Source of the DNA: a virus
DNA: 25,722 bases
Virus record (IMG/VR): IMGVR_UViG_3300042402_001342
Span: 1-25,722 of that record
Direction: 5' to 3' (one strand)
In this document: in pieces, positions 7,671 through 14,810 of the stretch
How positions within the stretch are numbered: the stretch's first letter is position 1
Layout of the letters: every line of letters starts with the position of its first letter
Translations under genes and position numbers: made by a program
Notes under the pieces: model-generated
Database searches by the model: none
What the model was told of the DNA's origin: nothing
What the model saw: the letters and a program-made list of their open reading frames with translations, nothing else

Positions 7671-8348
7671 ATGGGTATAGTAAAAGGACTTAAAGATTTA
7701 AATAAGGCACTAGATAAGCCTGCATATAACGAGTCAGATTCAACTAAGGGCCGTTGGGTAAAGCTAGAAGATGCAGAAAGCGTAAAGATTAGATTTTTAC
7801 AAGAGCTTGATCCAGATTCACCAAGCTACAACGAAAAAAATGGCTTAGGCTTTATTGCCGTAGAGCACACAAATCCAAAAGATTATCGTCGCAAGGCTCT
7901 ATGCACAATGGAAGACCAAGGTAAGTGCTGGGGTTGCGAACAACATAGAAAAGATTACAAGGCTGGGTGGAAAGGCCGCTCACGTTTATACATTAACGTA
8001 CTTGTGGATGATGGCAAAGAAGATCCATATGTTGCAATTCTTTCACAAGGTAGTAGCGGAAAAACAGTTACGCCAACTCTAATTGAATACGCTGGAGAAA
8101 TGGGAAGCATTACGAACTTAATGTGGAGAATTAAGCGAAGCGGAACCAAGACAGACACAAGCTACACAATTATTCCATTAGCTAAGGATGAAACACCATT
8201 TGACTACTCATCTTTAGAACTTTATGAATTAGAAACATCTGCGGTAAGAGATCTTCCATATACAGATCAGGAATCTTTCTTTGCTGGAGAACATTCAAAC
8301 AATGAAGAGCAGAGTTCGTCTTCTACAAGTAGCAGTTTAGACTGGTAA
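7671..8348 (+). CDS. Single-stranded DNA-binding-like protein, 225 aa
   Basis: Probably coats single-stranded DNA at the fork. The core is a beta-rich OB-like region (VKIRFLQELD, GFIAVEHTN, RLYINVLVDD, DPYVAILSQG). It carries a putative zinc site, C78-x7-C86-x2-C89-x2-H92, in the manner of gp32-type proteins. The C-terminus is an acidic, Ser-rich disordered tail ending SSLDW, an acidic-plus-aromatic tip like those through which SSBs contact partners. It has its own promoter and a strong ribosome-binding site, fitting a protein needed in quantity. It lies between primase and polymerase. The family is inferred from architecture rather than close sequence memory. Confidence 0.75.
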   Translation: MGIVKGLKDLNKALDKPAYNESDSTKGRWVKLEDAESVKIRFLQELDPDSPSYNEKNGLGFIAVEHTNPKDYRRKALCTMEDQGKCWGCEQHRKDYKAGWKGRSRLYINVLVDDGKEDPYVAILSQGSSGKTVTPTLIEYAGEMGSITNLMWRIKRSGTKTDTSYTIIPLAKDETPFDYSSLELYELETSAVRDLPYTDQESFFAGEHSNNEEQSSSSTSSSLDW

Positions 8349-8358
8349 ACGTTTGGCA

Positions 8359-8380
8359 GGGAGCAGAGCAATCTGCTCCC
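8359..8380 (+). other. Strong GC-rich hairpin with GCAA tetraloop
   Basis: Perfect 9-bp stem GGGAGCAGA (8359-8367) and TCTGCTCCC (8372-8380) closed by a GNRA-type GCAA loop, 11 bases after the SSB-like stop and 4 bases before the tRNA. No T-run follows, so it is not a canonical terminator. It may protect the mRNA 3' end or guide tRNA processing. Confidence 0.7.
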
Positions 8381-8384
8381 ATAT

Positions 8385-8457
8385 GCCAGAGTAGCCCAGC
8401 GGCAGAGGCGGTAGACTTAAAATCTATACAGCGTGAGTTCGAATCTCACCTTTGGTA
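8385..8457 (+). tRNA. tRNA-Leu (anticodon TAA), short variable region
   Basis: A 73-base cloverleaf. The 7-bp acceptor is GCCAGAG/CTTTGGT with G1-T72 and G5-T68 wobbles. The D arm is GCC(C)...(A)GGC with GG in the loop. Anticodon stem GTAGA/TCTAT has loop CTTAAAA, putting anticodon TAA at 8418-8420. The T arm is GTGAG-TTCGAAT-CTCAC and the discriminator is A. CCA is not encoded. The variable region is only 5 bases (ACAGC), whereas bacterial tRNA-Leu normally has a long variable arm, so the fold is class I. It would read TTA codons. The assignment rests on the anticodon and A73. Confidence 0.88.
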
Positions 8458-8476
8458 CATGGAAGAAAAGGCGGAA

Positions 8477-8683
8477 ATGATTAATCTAGAGATACCAGAC
8501 CCATTTGATACTTTTGTGTCAAAGAAATACAAAGACTTTAAGGGAATGATGTATGACTTCTTTAATAAAGAATGGCATATGTCATGCAGATGCTGCAAAG
8601 AAGATTTATATGCACCAAGTAAAAAGATAATGACTAAGATTAGACTTTATCATTCTAGAGTAGAATGTACAGGCGGATACTAA
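8477..8683 (+). CDS. Small cysteine-containing hypothetical protein, 68 aa
   Basis: The start at 8477 is preferred because AAGGCGG lies before it; the earlier in-frame ATG at 8459 is only two bases after the tRNA end. The sequence has an acidic N-terminus (EIPDPFDTF), a basic middle and a CRCC cluster near residue 38 with one later Cys, perhaps a partial zinc site. The stop overlaps the polymerase start (TAATG), so translation of the two is probably coupled. No family is recognised. Confidence 0.65.
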   Translation: MINLEIPDPFDTFVSKKYKDFKGMMYDFFNKEWHMSCRCCKEDLYAPSKKIMTKIRLYHSRVECTGGY

Positions 8684-11600
8684 TGAGTTTTACACACTTA
8701 CACGTTCACTCATACTACTCACTGATGGATGGTTTAAATTCTCCTAAAGAGCTGTGTCAGGCTGCGTTAGATGCAGGACAAACAGCAATTGCAATTACAG
8801 ATCATGGAACTTTAGCCTCACATCGTGAAATGCAGATTGCTGCTAAGGAATTGGGCATCAAGCCCATACTAGGGGTTGAAGCATACATTTCACCAACTGA
8901 TAGGTTTGATCGTTCTTCTAAAACAGATAAATCTATTCAGGCATATAATCACATTATCCTTTTAGCTAAAAATAAAAAAGGCTTAAAAAACATAAACATA
9001 TTACAGGAACTTGCATGGAACGAAGGGTTTTATCATAAGCCACGTATTGATAGAGAGGTATTAAAAGAATATGCAGAAGGCATTATTGTCCTATCTGGTT
9101 GCCTTAATGGACTTATTTCTAAAGCTATTGAGAAAGGCGAATTCTCAGAAGCCAAGCTTATACTCAAAGATTTTAGTAAGACTTTTGGTGACGACTTTTA
9201 CATTGAGGTGCAATCTCATAATCCGCATGAAATAAATTCAAAGCTGCTTGAGTTGGCAGATGAGCTTAAAATTAAGGCGGTGGCAACAGGAGATGCACAC
9301 TTTGCTAAAGAAGAAGATAGAATCCTAGAAGAAGCATTACTTATATTGTCTACATCGCCAAAGGCTGATAAAGACATGGACTTTGACATGTCTAGAAATA
9401 TGAAGAATATGTTAGATAGATTTAATTATCTTTATCCTGAGCGTAGAATTTCATTTCAAGACTATAATCTATTTATTCAAAGTCGTGAAGAAATTGAGGC
9501 TGATTTTAAGAAGGCTTTAATTAATCGAACAGACATCTTTGATAATACAATGGAAATTGCTGATAAGGTTCAGGAATATGACTTTTACCAAGGACTAGAC
9601 CTTCTGCCAGTCCCAAAGACTGATGCTGATGAAAGACTACAGGAGCTGGCTCTACAGGGCTTAGAGAGGCTAGGGAAGGCTTCAGATGAGGCTTATCTGG
9701 AGCGCATCAAAGAAGAGATGAAGGTGATTTCTAAAAAGAAATTCTCCTCATACTTCCTAGTTGTTTCTGATATGGTTAATTGGGCCAAGGAAAATAATAT
9801 TATGGTGGGCCCAGGCCGTGGATCAGCTGCGGGGTCCCTAGTCTGCTACGCCTTGGGCATCACAGATGTTGATCCAATTAAATATAACCTACTGTTCTTT
9901 CGTTTTATTAATGAAGAAAGAAATGACTTTCCAGATGTTGACGTAGACTTTATGGATAGACAGAGAAAAGAAGTAAAAGAGTATTTAAAGAAAAGGTTTA
10001 CACACGTTGCTTCTATTTCAACATACACCTATTTTAAAGATAAAGGTGTTATTCGTGATGCATCTCGTGTATTTATGGTACCACTTCAAGAAGTCAATCG
10101 TGCATTAAAGCCAGTGGATACATTTGAAGATTTTATGGAGTCTCCAAATACAAAAGAGTTTAGAACTAGGTATCCAGAGGTTGTATGGCTTGCAGATAGA
10201 CTACGTGGAAGAATTAGGTCCGTTGGAGTACATGCATCAGGAGTAGTTGTTGCAAAGGATAACTTAAGAAACTATGCACCAGTTGAGTCTAGAGAAGATG
10301 CACAGGATAAAGTTTCAGGGAGAATACCAGTTGTTGGTTACGACATGGATACGGTTGCAGATGTAGGCCTTATTAAGCTTGACGTTCTTGGGCTTAAAAC
10401 TCTTTCTGTAATTTCAGACACCCTGCAGTCTATTAAGAATCGTACAGGTAAAGATATCAATCTGTCTGAATTAAAACTAGACGATGCTAATGTATATAAG
10501 ATGCTAAGCGATGGATACACGAAAGGTGTTTTCCAGGCGGAAGCTACCCCATATACAAATCTACTTATTAAAATGGGTGTAGATAAGTTTGAGGATTTGG
10601 TTGCATCTAATGCACTTGTTCGTCCAGGTGCCATGAATACAGTAGGCGCTGCATACATTAATCGTAAAAACGGCAAAGAGGCTGTTGATTATAGCCATAA
10701 GATCATGAAAGAGTTTACTGAAAATACATATGGTGTTATTATATATCAAGAGCAGGTTATGCAGGCCTGTGTTTATTTAGGAGGAATGTCTTGGTCAGAG
10801 GCTGATAAGGTCCGCAAGATTATTGGAAAGAAGAAAGATGCAAAAGAGTTTGACCAATTCAAAGATAAGTTTATTAATGGGGCTTCAGAGCACATTACTA
10901 AGAAAAAGGCAGAGGCCCTATGGCACGACTTTGAGGCGCATGCGGGTTATTCTTTCAACCGCTCTCACGCTGTTGCTTACTCTATGCTTAGTTATTATAC
11001 TGCTTGGCTTAAGTCCTATTATCCTCTTGAGTTCATGTTTTCAATACTTAAAAACGAAAATGACAAGGACGCAAGAACAGAATATCTGATTGAAGCTAAG
11101 CGCCTAGGATTGCGTATTATGCTTCCACACATTAACGAATCAGACATTTATTTTTCATTGCAAGAAGACGGAATTAGATTTGGTTTAGCAGAAGTAAAAT
11201 TTATTTCTGACAGTATTGCTAACAAAATTATGGAAAGAAGGCCTTATGCAGACTATTCAGACTTTATTACTAAAGCATCTAAAAAAGGTAGCGGCATTAA
11301 CAGTAGGGCTATTGCTGCTCTCAACTCCATCGGTGGTGCGGCGTTTGATGATAATCCGAGACAAGGTAATGAGAAAGACAACTACTACGAATACTTAGGA
11401 ATACCTACATTTAATTTAGCAGGCATTCCTCCTAGAATTAAATCTCAGGCTAGACCTATTGATGATTTTGATGATCTTGGTTCGTTTGTAATGTTTGGTA
11501 TGGTTAAAAGCATCAAGCGTGGAAGCGGGTGGGCAAGAGTAGAGCTTGTAGATGAGACAGGAACCATTGGTTTATTCCATCATGAAGATACTCAAATTGA

Positions 11601-11952
11601 ACCAAACCAAATGTACTTCATCCTTGTAGGAGATAATCGTATTGCTAGATACGTTAATGTAAAAGAAATTGATCCAAATGCCGCAGACCTATTTGTTGAC
11701 TATCTGTATAGAAAAGAATATGATTTAGAAGAAGATGAATATATGGTTGTTAATTTTACAAACTATAAAACAAAGGCTGGAAAAATGATGAGCCACATTG
11801 TTTTATCAAATGCTCAAAAAGAGTTAACCAGAGCAATTGTATTCCCAACACTTTACAAGATGTCTTTGGCCAAGATGAGAGAAGGAATGAAGTGTAAGGT
11901 TGTGCTTTCAAAGCTTGATGACGGCACATTAAATGTAAAGGAAATAAAATGA
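8683..11952 (+). CDS. dnaE: DNA polymerase III alpha subunit (DnaE-type replicative polymerase)
   Basis: A 1089-residue C-family polymerase. The PHP domain opens the chain (HLHVHSYYSLMDG, residues 5-17). The palm follows with GPGRGSAAGSL and the catalytic aspartates D418 and D420 in FPDVDVDF; the third expected acidic residue is D567 in KLDVLGLKTL. The finger and tandem HhH regions follow (VYLGGMSWSEADKVRKIIG, HAGYSFNRSHAVAYS). A C-terminal OB-like domain lies near residue 940 (VMFGMVKSIKRGSGWARVEL). The length is close to cellular DnaE (about 1160), with a slightly short C-terminus. No beta clamp or clamp loader is seen in this window, so host processivity factors are probably used. The start overlaps the preceding stop. 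Confidence 0.96.
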   Translation: MSFTHLHVHSYYSLMDGLNSPKELCQAALDAGQTAIAITDHGTLASHREMQIAAKELGIKPILGVEAYISPTDRFDRSSKTDKSIQAYNHIILLAKNKKGLKNINILQELAWNEGFYHKPRIDREVLKEYAEGIIVLSGCLNGLISKAIEKGEFSEAKLILKDFSKTFGDDFYIEVQSHNPHEINSKLLELADELKIKAVATGDAHFAKEEDRILEEALLILSTSPKADKDMDFDMSRNMKNMLDRFNYLYPERRISFQDYNLFIQSREEIEADFKKALINRTDIFDNTMEIADKVQEYDFYQGLDLLPVPKTDADERLQELALQGLERLGKASDEAYLERIKEEMKVISKKKFSSYFLVVSDMVNWAKENNIMVGPGRGSAAGSLVCYALGITDVDPIKYNLLFFRFINEERNDFPDVDVDFMDRQRKEVKEYLKKRFTHVASISTYTYFKDKGVIRDASRVFMVPLQEVNRALKPVDTFEDFMESPNTKEFRTRYPEVVWLADRLRGRIRSVGVHASGVVVAKDNLRNYAPVESREDAQDKVSGRIPVVGYDMDTVADVGLIKLDVLGLKTLSVISDTLQSIKNRTGKDINLSELKLDDANVYKMLSDGYTKGVFQAEATPYTNLLIKMGVDKFEDLVASNALVRPGAMNTVGAAYINRKNGKEAVDYSHKIMKEFTENTYGVIIYQEQVMQACVYLGGMSWSEADKVRKIIGKKKDAKEFDQFKDKFINGASEHITKKKAEALWHDFEAHAGYSFNRSHAVAYSMLSYYTAWLKSYYPLEFMFSILKNENDKDARTEYLIEAKRLGLRIMLPHINESDIYFSLQEDGIRFGLAEVKFISDSIANKIMERRPYADYSDFITKASKKGSGINSRAIAALNSIGGAAFDDNPRQGNEKDNYYEYLGIPTFNLAGIPPRIKSQARPIDDFDDLGSFVMFGMVKSIKRGSGWARVELVDETGTIGLFHHEDTQIEPNQMYFILVGDNRIARYVNVKEIDPNAADLFVDYLYRKEYDLEEDEYMVVNFTNYKTKAGKMMSHIVLSNAQKELTRAIVFPTLYKMSLAKMREGMKCKVVLSKLDDGTLNVKEIK

Positions 11953-12176
11953 TTGAAGTTAAATTGACTACAGATGAGGCAAAACGCCTTGAGACATTTA
12001 TTGGAGATCATAGAAGTATGTGCATGAGTTATCTATATGATGACATTGTTCCAGAAGATTGGGAGCCTTACGGCTTATACGATGGATGCGATACATGCGA
12101 AACAAGAGAACACCTGATGGCAACATTTGATTGGCTTAAATCAAATGGCAAGATAGATATATTTGTGGAGGACTAA
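11949..12176 (+). CDS. Hypothetical acidic protein, 75 aa
   Basis: The start overlaps the polymerase stop as ATGA. The protein is acidic, with one CxxC (DGCDTCETRE, around residues 46-55) and a predicted C-terminal helix-strand (MATFDWLKSNGKIDIFVED). No family is recognised. It lies in the run of small genes between polymerase and MazG-like enzyme, and a GGAGG in its 3' end serves the next gene. Confidence 0.65.
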   Translation: MIEVKLTTDEAKRLETFIGDHRSMCMSYLYDDIVPEDWEPYGLYDGCDTCETREHLMATFDWLKSNGKIDIFVED

Positions 12177-12373
12177 TGACAGAAGAATTACCAGTGGACT
12201 TAAATATAGGACAATTACTAATTGCTATATTAGACACAGTAAAAAGTATAGATGTTAAAACTGTAACATTTTTAAATGCCGCATCTGATACTAGACAAAT
12301 TGCAGTAGACTATAATGAGGAAGAATCTTCATTTACATTTAGATTAAAGGATATAGAAGATGAAGCCATTTGA
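12176..12373 (+). CDS. Hypothetical protein, 65 aa
   Basis: ATG at 12176 has GGAGG seven bases upstream and overlaps the previous stop by one base. It reads as a helix (IGQLLIAILDTVKSI) followed by beta strands (VKTVTFLNAASDTRQIAVDY, SSFTFRLKDI) and an acidic end. Small alpha-beta sheet protein of unknown role; it overlaps the MazG-like gene by 14 bases. Confidence 0.65.
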   Translation: MTEELPVDLNIGQLLIAILDTVKSIDVKTVTFLNAASDTRQIAVDYNEEESSFTFRLKDIEDEAI

Positions 12374-12707
12374 TATGGTCACTGATTATGGTATTGATGC
12401 ATTAGCAGCAACCCTACACCAGACAGCAGTTGAAAAAGGATTTTGGGATGGAGAAGTAACTAATGACAAGATTGGAAATAAACTTGCGCTAGTTCATTCA
12501 GAGGTAACAGAAGTTTTAGAAGCAATTAGAAAAAGTAAAGGATCAGAGTCTGTTGTTGAAGAAATGGCAGATGTCCTTATTCGTTTATTAGATTTGTATG
12601 CTGCTATGCGTGATGAAAATCTTATTGAACATAGTTTTGATGAAGTTTTAGATAAAAAATTAAATATTAATAAAGAGCGTCCAAGACTTCACGGCAATTT
12701 ATTTTAA
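12360..12707 (+). CDS. MazG-like nucleotide pyrophosphohydrolase, 115 aa
   Basis: An all-helical NTP pyrophosphohydrolase-like protein. The metal-binding pattern is present: LVHSEVTEVLEAI (the ExxE part, about residues 37-49) and, about 20 residues later, EEMADVLIRLLDL (the ExxD part). Family members cleave NTPs or dNTPs to NMP and pyrophosphate, or degrade (p)ppGpp. Phage versions are proposed to sanitise dNTP pools or damp the stringent response. It overlaps the previous gene and precedes the RecA promoter, so it ends the polymerase operon. The exact substrate cannot be read. Confidence 0.82.
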   Translation: MKPFDMVTDYGIDALAATLHQTAVEKGFWDGEVTNDKIGNKLALVHSEVTEVLEAIRKSKGSESVVEEMADVLIRLLDLYAAMRDENLIEHSFDEVLDKKLNINKERPRLHGNLF

Positions 12708-12716
12708 TGCTATACT
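12708..12716 (+). promoter_or_regulatory. Extended -10 promoter for recA
   Basis: TGCTATACT: TG at 12708-12709, TATACT at 12711-12716, immediately after the MazG-like stop. The preceding bases make TTTAATGCTATA, identical to the site before the secreted PA14 gene at 24312-24320. No -35 is evident. The start would be near 12723, giving a leader of about 14 bases containing an AG-rich site before the ATG. Confidence 0.55.
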
Positions 12717-12736
12717 ATGAGAAAGAAAGAGTTTAA

Positions 12737-13741
12737 ATGACAATTATAATTGATAATATCTTAGCAAAGCTAGACCCAAAGACAAGAGCAAGAGTTCAGT
12801 CCGCACAAAATGTTGTTGTTGAAAAGCAATTAACACCAAGTATAGGGTTGAACATGGCACTAAAAGGTGGTCTTGGGTACGGCAGACAGGTCTTAGTTTG
12901 GGGAAACAAATCAGCTGGCAAGTCTTCCTTTTGCTTACAAATGATTGCCATTGCACAAAAAGAAGGAAAGACATGTGCTTGGATTGATGCTGAGGCTTCT
13001 TATGATCAATCTTGGGCAGAGTCATTAGGCGTAGATTCTTCTTCTCTTATCTATTCCCCAGCCAAAACAGTTAATGATATGGTTGACGTAGCAACAAAAC
13101 TTATGGATGCTGGAGTTGATTTAATTGTTGTTGATTCCATTTCAGCATTATTGCCAGCCATCTATTTTGAAAAAGATGGAAATGAAATGAAAGATTTGCA
13201 AGACACTAAGCAAATCGGCGCAGAAGCAAAGGATATGACCCACGCAGTCAAGATGTTAAACTATGCAAACAAAAACACATTACTTGTTCTTATCTCACAG
13301 CAACGAAATCAATTTGGATCTATGCATGCTAGTCACATCCCCACAGGTGGCATGGCAGTCAAGTTCTTTTCTTCCACTGTCATTAAACTCTGGTCGTCTG
13401 AGGCTGAGGCGAATGCTATTAAGGCTGGGATTAAAGTTGGCGACAAGATCATTGAACAAAGAGTTGGACGGCCAGTTAACTGGATTATTGATTACAACAA
13501 GCTTGGCCCCCCAAATCTATCAGGACAGTACGACTTTTATTACCAAGGGGAAGCTTTGGGTGTAGACAGGATCGGAGAGACTCTTGATGTTGCAGAGATG
13601 TGCGGAATAGTAGAAAAAGGTGGAGCATGGTATACAGTAAATGGAGAACGTTTTCAAGGACGTGCAAAGGCTGTAGCATACTTAAGAGAAAATCCAGATG
13701 TTGTAGACAACTTAGTAGGAGAAATAAATGCCAGATCTTAA
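12737..13741 (+). CDS. recA: RecA-family recombinase
   Basis: A 334-residue RecA homologue that would form filaments on single-stranded DNA and catalyse strand exchange for phage recombination and repair. Walker A is G56-N-K-S-A-G-K62-S. The catalytic-type Glu follows in WIDAEASYD, and Walker B is LIVVDSISALLP. Loop motifs ISQQRNQFG and PTGGMAVKFF match RecA L1/L2 surroundings. The C-terminal domain is short. It begins its own transcription unit from a nearby extended -10 promoter and is followed at 13728 by an overlapping zinc protein and other recombination genes. Confidence 0.93.
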   Translation: MTIIIDNILAKLDPKTRARVQSAQNVVVEKQLTPSIGLNMALKGGLGYGRQVLVWGNKSAGKSSFCLQMIAIAQKEGKTCAWIDAEASYDQSWAESLGVDSSSLIYSPAKTVNDMVDVATKLMDAGVDLIVVDSISALLPAIYFEKDGNEMKDLQDTKQIGAEAKDMTHAVKMLNYANKNTLLVLISQQRNQFGSMHASHIPTGGMAVKFFSSTVIKLWSSEAEANAIKAGIKVGDKIIEQRVGRPVNWIIDYNKLGPPNLSGQYDFYYQGEALGVDRIGETLDVAEMCGIVEKGGAWYTVNGERFQGRAKAVAYLRENPDVVDNLVGEINARS

Positions 13742-13919
13742 TGAATTTTTTAATAAGCCAAATGAAAAGGTAGATCCATACAACCTAGAAAAGCTTGGTG
13801 GCATAAGGCCATGTTCAAAATGTGATGAGGATGTAGAAGGAGCGTTTTGGGATGCCCTAGATATGGTCATGTCATGGAAGTGCTCTAAGGGTCACGAAAC
13901 TGTATTTAAGGTTGGATGA
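13728..13919 (+). CDS. Small zinc-binding protein, 63 aa
   Basis: Starts inside the end of recA with GTAGGAGA before it. One CxxC (RPCSKCDED) and a later CSKGHE pair give a C-C-C-H set (around residues 29-56), a likely zinc ribbon. The N-terminal stretch (MPDLNEFFNKPNEKVDPYNL) is polar. Its close link to recA suggests an accessory for recombination, but no family is recognised. Confidence 0.65.
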   Translation: MPDLNEFFNKPNEKVDPYNLEKLGGIRPCSKCDEDVEGAFWDALDMVMSWKCSKGHETVFKVG

Positions 13920-14224
13920 TGTCAGAAAGATCTGAAGTAAAGCGTGATGGTGCAAAGGCACAAAAAAACAGTGGTCGTGGAGATTATCAAAAAGGTGACG
14001 CACAGTGGAAGCAGTTCCTTGTAGACTATAAAGAAGCAGGGAAGTCTTTTGCTTTAAACAAAGATAATTGGGCAAAGATATGCACTGATACATTTAAAGT
14101 TAATAGAGACATGCACCCAGCATTAAAGATTATTATTGGCGAAGAATCCAAGGTCCGTCTTGGAATTATTGAATGGGCAGTTTTAGAAGAGCTGATCCAA
14201 TTTTGGGAGGATAACCATGATTAA
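13916..14224 (+). CDS. Candidate PD-(D/E)XK nuclease, possibly Hjc-like resolvase, 102 aa
   Basis: The N-terminal half has the pattern SGRGDYQKGDAQWKQFLVDY followed by KE. An acidic residue (KGD) precedes a strand ending in D-Y-K, the spacing of a PD-(D/E)XK active site, and a basic helix follows (SFALNKDNWAKI). A later strand (ALKIIIGEES) and helix complete a minimal core. Archaeal Hjc-type resolvases share this small size and order. Context supports DNA processing: recA upstream, Cas4-like and RuvC-like genes downstream. The start at 13916 overlaps the previous stop; 13919 (the second ATG) is equally possible. The nuclease assignment is inference from motif and position. Confidence 0.55.
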   Translation: MMSERSEVKRDGAKAQKNSGRGDYQKGDAQWKQFLVDYKEAGKSFALNKDNWAKICTDTFKVNRDMHPALKIIIGEESKVRLGIIEWAVLEELIQFWEDNHD

Positions 14225-14375
14225 AGAAGTATTTTTAACAACACTAACTGGAATTGCAGTTGGAGGTATATTTAGTATTTTAAAATTACCTATTCCAGCC
14301 CCTCCAGTATTTGCAGGTCTTATGGGAATTGTTGGTCTATGGATTGGCTATGGGATTGTTCAGAGGTTCATCTAA
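14217..14375 (+). CDS. XapX-family small membrane protein, 52 aa
   Basis: Two transmembrane helices (VFLTTLTGIAVGGIFSIL and FAGLMGIVGLWIGYGIV) are joined by the hallmark KLPIPAPP turn, which matches the XapX domain (named from a xanthosine-operon protein). The molecular function of XapX proteins is not known to me. The start overlaps the previous gene by 8 bases and the stop overlaps the next start (TAATG). An inner-membrane protein inside a recombination operon is unexpected. Confidence 0.78.
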   Translation: MIKEVFLTTLTGIAVGGIFSILKLPIPAPPVFAGLMGIVGLWIGYGIVQRFI

Positions 14376-14485
14376 TGAATATGTTTTTACTTGGACTTGG
14401 TATAGGTTTTGTCATTGGATATGCTATGGGTTTATTTATAGATAAACTAGACAAAAGGGAGAGGGCTAAGAATGACACAAGATAA
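14375..14485 (+). CDS. Single-pass mini membrane protein, 36 aa
   Basis: Starts on the last base of the XapX stop. One Gly-rich transmembrane helix (FLLGLGIGFVIGYAMGLFI) is followed by a charged tail (DKLDKRERAKNDTR) predicted to sit in the cytoplasm. The glycine spacing (GxGxG, GYAMG) suggests tight helix packing, perhaps with the adjacent XapX protein or itself. It overlaps the next gene by 14 bases and carries that gene's GGGAGAGG site. It is short, so called with moderate confidence. Confidence 0.6.
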   Translation: MNMFLLGLGIGFVIGYAMGLFIDKLDKRERAKNDTR

Positions 14486-14810
14486 AAATACATTAGAGTT
14501 GATAAGCGACATTACAGAATTTAATGATCTGCATGAGTTTATGAAAGATGATCACCTAGATAAGGCCCTTGCTATTGTGGTAAAATTATTAATGAATCCA
14601 GATGTACCTTCAGCAAAAGCCCCACATCTTATTATGGAGCTTCAGGCTATGTCAACTAAGTTTGCTGTGCTTGCCTCAGTATATTCAACTATTGCAAAGG
14701 ACAAGGCTGGAACAGAAAATAATAACAAGAAGAACATTTATTATTCAGTAAAGGAGTCCATAGACAAACTTGTAGATGCACTTAAGTATGTCGTTAGGTA
14801 CAATTCATAA
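14472..14810 (+). CDS. Helical protein, possible recombination mediator, 112 aa
   Basis: ATG at 14472 has AAAGGGAGAGG upstream. The sequence looks all-helical: an acidic N-terminus (LELISDITEFNDLHEFMKDD), a middle helix pair (KAPHLIMELQAMSTKFAVLA) and a Lys-rich C-terminal part (NNNKKNIYYSVKESIDKLVD). Size, composition and position between recA and a Cas4-like exonuclease recall UvsY-type mediators, which load recombinase on SSB-coated DNA. I cannot match residues to that family, so the role is a guess. Its stop overlaps the next start. Confidence 0.65.
   Translation: MTQDKNTLELISDITEFNDLHEFMKDDHLDKALAIVVKLLMNPDVPSAKAPHLIMELQAMSTKFAVLASVYSTIAKDKAGTENNNKKNIYYSVKESIDKLVDALKYVVRYNS

Noticed and set aside
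8359-8380. Rho-independent terminator after the SSB-like gene
   Set aside because: The stem is strong but is followed by ATATG rather than a T-run, so it is listed as a hairpin of other type.
10338-11398. Several frames of 60-112 codons inside the polymerase gene on both strands
   Set aside because: The polymerase reading is continuous with intact motifs; these have no start signals or recognisable domains.
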